Positions 60,907 to 64,000 of a DNA stretch of 64,000 bases are shown piece after piece. Where the stretch lies: NCBI GenBank assembly GCA_965284435.1, contig OZ260083.1, forward strand, positions 1,736,001 through 1,800,000, in the 5' to 3' direction. The DNA comes from CAIYZT01 sp947461435. GTDB taxonomy: Bacteria > Pseudomonadota > Alphaproteobacteria > Rhodobacterales > Rhodobacteraceae. Both the position numbers and the translations under genes were made by a program. Below the pieces are notes generated by a model that searched no databases, was not told the DNA's origin, and saw nothing but the letters and a program-made list of their open reading frames with translations. Every line of letters starts with the position of its first letter. Position 1 is the stretch's first letter.

Positions 60907-61178
60907 AATCAGCCTCATAACTTTCTTTTTGCGTCAGCCCTTCATCGTCATGTTTCGATGTTAGCGCTGTCGATGGGTTGAAGATGGGGCAATTGCTGCG
61001 ATTGCACAATAGACGCAGAAGCAATGCCGCTATGCAGCGACGGCATGGCTGTTCTTCATAAAATATTCATAATTAACAGCCGGTTCGCTTAAATTTTGAA
61101 CATTTGGTAAACACAGCCTTGTCCTTTCTTGCAAAGCGCACAACTTTGCAGCAAGCAGCGAAAAAAAGGGGTGTTCTT
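60907..61178. promoter_or_regulatory. Divergent region between the DUF1127-sRNA operon and mrp
   Basis: These 272 bases must hold the promoters of both operons. By analogy with R. sphaeroides an RpoHI/HII-type promoter should precede the DUF1127 gene, but I could not fix a clear -35/-10 pair by eye. An AT-rich stretch around 61055-61105 precedes mrp, and an AAAAAAAGGGG ribosome site is at 61161. Confidence 0.5.
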
Positions 61179-62267
61179 ATGACAGTCACGCGCGAGATGG
61201 TGATCGGTGTCCTTCAGGGTCTGCCCTTGGCCAGCGGCGGCAATCTGATCGCCCGCGATCTGGTGCGGGCCCTGTCGGTAGAGGGCGGCGCCATCCGATT
61301 CGTCATCGAAGCGCCCAGCCCGGCCGAGGCGCAGGCACTGGCGGGCGATCAGGCGCGCGCCGAGGCGGCCCTGCGCGCCTTGCCCGGCGTGACGTCGGTG
61401 CAGGTTGTTATGACGGCGCATGGCCCGGCGGCAAAGGCGGCGCCACCGCCCAATCTGGGCGGCGGCGTGAAGATTGGCCAGCATCCGACCCCGCATCAAG
61501 GTGGGCCGGCGCGCATTGCCGGGATCGACCGGATCATCGCCGTGGGGTCGGGCAAGGGCGGGGTGGGCAAATCCACCGTTGCGTCGAACCTTGCTGTGGC
61601 GCTGGCGCGGCAGGGGCGGCGCGTGGGCCTGCTGGATGCCGATATCTATGGGCCAAGCCAGCCGCGCATGATGGGCGTGTCCAAGCGCCCGGCCAGCCCT
61701 GATGGCAAGACGATTGAACCGTTGATCGCGCATGGCGTGACGATGATGTCGATCGGATTGATGTTGAAGGACGACGAAGCGGTGATCTGGCGCGGCCCGA
61801 TGTTGATGGGGGCCTTGCAGCAACTTCTCACACAGGTTGCCTGGGGCCATCTGGATATATTGATCATCGATTTGCCGCCGGGGACGGGGGATGTGCAGTT
61901 GACCCTGTGTCAACGCACGCATTTGACCGGAGCGATTGTGGTGTCGACGCCGCAGGATGTGGCGCTTTTGGATGCGCGCAAGGCGCTGGACATGTTCCAA
62001 AAGCTGAAAACCCCGGTTCTGGGCCTGATCGAGAATATGTCGACCTATATCTGCCCCAACTGCGGGCACGAGGCGCATTTGTTTGGCCATGGCGGCGTGG
62101 CGGCCGAGGCGGCGCGGCTTGACCTGCCGTTCTTGGGAGAGATGCCGTTGGATTTGTCGGTGCGTCTGGCGGGCGATGCCGGCACGCCAATCGCGGCTGG
62201 CGACAGCCCCGCAGCACAGGCCTATGGCCGACTCGCGGCACGGTTGATTGATGGCGGGATGGCCTGA
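61179..62267 (+). CDS. mrp: Mrp/NBP35 family Fe-S cluster carrier ATPase
   Basis: This 362-residue protein has an N-terminal MIP18/DUF59-like domain (REMVIGVLQGLPLASGGNLI) and a P-loop ATPase core with the deviant Walker A GSGKGGVGKSTVASNLAVAL, switch LLDADIYGPSQPRM, and LIIDLPPGTGDVQLTL. The CPNC pair (TYICPNCGHEAHLFG) bridges an Fe-S cluster between subunits. It scaffolds and delivers Fe-S clusters. I chose the ATG at 61179 with an upstream AAAAGGGG. Confidence 0.92.
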   Translation: MTVTREMVIGVLQGLPLASGGNLIARDLVRALSVEGGAIRFVIEAPSPAEAQALAGDQARAEAALRALPGVTSVQVVMTAHGPAAKAAPPPNLGGGVKIGQHPTPHQGGPARIAGIDRIIAVGSGKGGVGKSTVASNLAVALARQGRRVGLLDADIYGPSQPRMMGVSKRPASPDGKTIEPLIAHGVTMMSIGLMLKDDEAVIWRGPMLMGALQQLLTQVAWGHLDILIIDLPPGTGDVQLTLCQRTHLTGAIVVSTPQDVALLDARKALDMFQKLKTPVLGLIENMSTYICPNCGHEAHLFGHGGVAAEAARLDLPFLGEMPLDLSVRLAGDAGTPIAAGDSPAAQAYGRLAARLIDGGMA

Positions 62268-62966
62268 GGCCCGATCCGGCCTGACCGAACAGGTGTTTTC
62301 CAAAGGTTGCGACAGGTCTGCTGGACAGGGCACGCGCCCCGCCCGGGTGGGGTGACGTCGCGCTTAAGGCGAATCACTTTGGGTGGGAAATCATGGGAAA
62401 ACCGGTGCATTGCGGGGTCTGAAGGCGGTCTTGCCCCGGAATTCTGCAGGAATTTGCCCATTTTTTCGGCAAAATTTGGCTGTCATGAAAAATTCTTGGG
62501 AAAGCGTGGGACATAGCTCATTTCCCAAGGTGCGACTATATATAGCGGTCACATCCCCGTGATTGGCTATCCGTGGGGCTATTTGCCGTGCACAGACCGC
62601 TAAATGCTGCGTTTGCATCGGTCCGAAAACAAGATATGCCCGTTTGTTCCCAAAAATTTCCATTGTTTCCCATGAAATCCCGTGTCATATCTTTCTCACG
62701 GAAAATGAAACGAGCAAATTAAAGCAGGGGCGGCTGAAGAACCCCGAACACGGCGAAATAAAAAAAGACAGGCTCATACAGGCACTCGCTTTCATTGAAC
62801 GACAGAGATCCGGCGCGCGCGAGCAGACATCTCCCCCAGGTGGCGCGACGCAGGACGCCCCAGCGATGGGACAGAGGCGGATCGGGTAGTGGCAGCAACC
62901 CGGTCCGCCATTTCTATTTCAGGGGGCCAAGCCCCCGCAAACCGACGAGAGGGACCGCACAGGCCC
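62268..62966 (+). promoter_or_regulatory. mraZ control region with MraZ-type boxes
   Basis: This 699-base stretch has no gene and contains TGGG words spaced by exactly 10 bp: plus-strand pairs at 62384/62394 and 62497/62507, and a minus-strand run of five at 62639-62682 (plus-strand CCCG, CCCA, TCCA, CCCA, CCCG, each 10 bp apart). MraZ binds TGGGN repeats at this spacing and represses its own operon. A TATATATA stretch lies at 62537. The ribosome site just before mraZ is weak (GAGAGGG at 62946). Confidence 0.7.
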
Positions 62967-63476
62967 ATGGGCAGCGAGGCATTCAGAGGCGAATTCTACC
63001 AGAAGGTGGATGCCAAGGCGCGGGTTTCGATCCCGGCGGCCTTTCGCCGTATTCTGGAAGCCGAAGATCCGTCCTCGCCCGAGTTTCCCCGTCCTCGCAT
63101 CTACATGGTTTATGGCGGAAAGTCGCGCCGGTTTGTCGAGTGCTACTCCAAATCGGGGGCCGATGCCCTGGCGGCAAAAATTGAATCGATGGACCTTGGC
63201 AGCCCCGAGCGCGACCGCGCCGAGCGGGATTTGATCAGCCGGTCTGTCATGGCGGAAATTGAACCTGACGGCCGCATTGTCTTGCCACCGAAGGTTCGCG
63301 AAAAGATGGGATTTGGACCGGAGGATCTGGCGGGCGGCGGCGAGGCCGCTTTTGCGGGGTTCACCAACCGGTTCAAATTGTACCGCAAGGAAGTTTATGA
63401 CGCAGAGCAGGCAGAGGATGACGATGATGGTGTCGATCCGCTGACCTTGGTCGGCAGGGCCCAACGAGGCGGGTGA
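62967..63476 (+). CDS. mraZ: Transcriptional regulator MraZ
   Basis: This 169-residue protein has two SpoVT/AbrB-type domains. The first holds EFYQKVDAKARVSIPAAFRR, the second ISRSVMAEIEPDGRIVLPPKVR (D-x-K/R and V-x-I/L-P pairs). MraZ represses the division and cell-wall cluster in E. coli. I chose the ATG at 62967; a longer frame begins in a region without similarity. rsmH starts 4 bases after its stop, the conserved order. Confidence 0.93.
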   Translation: MGSEAFRGEFYQKVDAKARVSIPAAFRRILEAEDPSSPEFPRPRIYMVYGGKSRRFVECYSKSGADALAAKIESMDLGSPERDRAERDLISRSVMAEIEPDGRIVLPPKVREKMGFGPEDLAGGGEAAFAGFTNRFKLYRKEVYDAEQAEDDDDGVDPLTLVGRAQRGG

Positions 63477-63480
63477 TGGG

Positions 63481-64000
63481 ATGACCCGCGACGTGCTGCC
63501 AGCGCAACCTCCTCATGTTCCAGTTCTTCTTCGCCCGCTTCTGGCGGCCTGCGCTCCGGTTTCGGGGGTCTGGTTGGACGGCACTTTTGGTGCGGGCGGC
63601 TATGCGCGCGGCCTGTTGGCGGCGGGGGCCGATCTGGTGATCGGCGTGGACCGTGACCCTTTGGCATTCGAGTTGGCCAAAGCCTGGAGCGGGGATTACG
63701 CCGACCGATTGCGTCTGGTCGCGGGAAATTTTTCTGACTTGGATGGGCATGCGGGCCAGATGCTGGACGGGGTCGTTCTGGATCTGGGCGTCTCTTCGAT
63801 GCAACTGGATCTGGCGGAGCGGGGGTTTTCCTTTGCCAAGGATGGCCCGCTGGACATGCGCATGGCGCAAACCGGGCCCTCTGCCGCCGATCTGGTGAAT
63901 GGGGCCAGCGAAGAGCGGTTGGCAGATATCTTGTATCATTTTGGCGAAGAACGGGCTTCGCGCCGGATTGCGCATGCGATCGTCGATGCCCGCCTGCGCG
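63481..64000 (+). CDS. rsmH: 16S rRNA (cytosine-1402-N4)-methyltransferase RsmH, 3' end outside window
   Basis: The first 173 residues are present from the ATG at 63481. HVPVLLRPLL, LDGTFGAGGYARGLLAAGAD (SAM loop), VIGVDRDPLAFELAKAW, then LDGVVLDLGVSSMQLDLAER and GFSFAKDGPLDMRM, with NGASEERLADILYHFGEERA, match RsmH (MraW). It methylates C1402 of 16S rRNA in the decoding centre and lies right after mraZ, as in most bacteria. The gene continues past the window end. Confidence 0.96.
   Translation, partial: MTRDVLPAQPPHVPVLLRPLLAACAPVSGVWLDGTFGAGGYARGLLAAGADLVIGVDRDPLAFELAKAWSGDYADRLRLVAGNFSDLDGHAGQMLDGVVLDLGVSSMQLDLAERGFSFAKDGPLDMRMAQTGPSAADLVNGASEERLADILYHFGEERASRRIAHAIVDARLR

Overview
The window is chromosomal DNA from an alphaproteobacterium, most likely a member of the Rhodobacteraceae. 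The evidence is the gene neighbourhoods yacG / RNase E-G / maf / infA and hisD / UPF0262 / LMW-phosphatase, an alphaproteobacterial-type MetG and pyruvate carboxylase, and above all a DUF1127 gene followed by an array of CCTCCTCCC-loop hairpins, the arrangement known from Rhodobacter sphaeroides (ccaF1-ccsR). I made this assignment from gene content only.

The window has two halves. Bases 1 to about 28,460 are a patchwork accessory region. It starts with surface-glycan genes (UDP-xylose synthase, a GT2-FkbM fusion, a truncated sulfotransferase-like gene) broken up by an IS3-family element and its relics. An opuA/proU-type glycine betaine ABC operon follows, then a second glycan operon (coiled-coil/NPDVA protein, a glycosyltransferase-methyltransferase, a DegT aminotransferase). 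Next is a scrapyard of hydantoinase, IS66, IS5 and IS3 fragments. The right part holds a PotDABC-like ABC operon ending in a DmpA/P1 aminopeptidase gene, with a divergent RpiR regulator, then a Tat-exported glutathione peroxidase and an RsuA-type pseudouridine synthase. The region ends at a complete tRNA-Phe gene. Diverged copies of the tRNA-Phe 3' end plus about 190 bp of its downstream flank recur at 7.5-7.7 kb and 12.6-12.8 kb, so the stretch looks like repeated insertion or duplication at one tRNA. An interspersed paired-palindrome element (core GCTRTGTTAACAYAGC, two or three dyads about 26 bp apart) occurs at nine places, all inside this region.

Bases 28,460 to 64,000 are mostly dense core genome: yacG, RNase E/G, maf and infA; hisD, UPF0262 and a phosphatase; a GlxA/AraC regulator; metG; hisE-F-A-H-B, interrupted by an antisense HNH nuclease gene, two DUF2147 genes, an EamA exporter and an ada/glsA scar; two tRNA-Gly genes; phnA; pyruvate carboxylase; a MarR-controlled DHA2 exporter; proC; a UvrD/PcrA helicase carrying an unusual inserted segment; a BenE-like transporter; the DUF1127-CcsR sRNA locus; mrp; and the start of the division/cell-wall cluster (mraZ, rsmH), which has MraZ-type operator repeats upstream.

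The observations most worth following up are the paired-dyad repeat family with its tRNA-Phe block copies, the seven-hairpin CCTCCTCCC array, the five-box MraZ operator, the helicase insertion, and the putative modification-dependent HNH nuclease inside the his operon. I found no CRISPR array, no integrase and no complete prophage.
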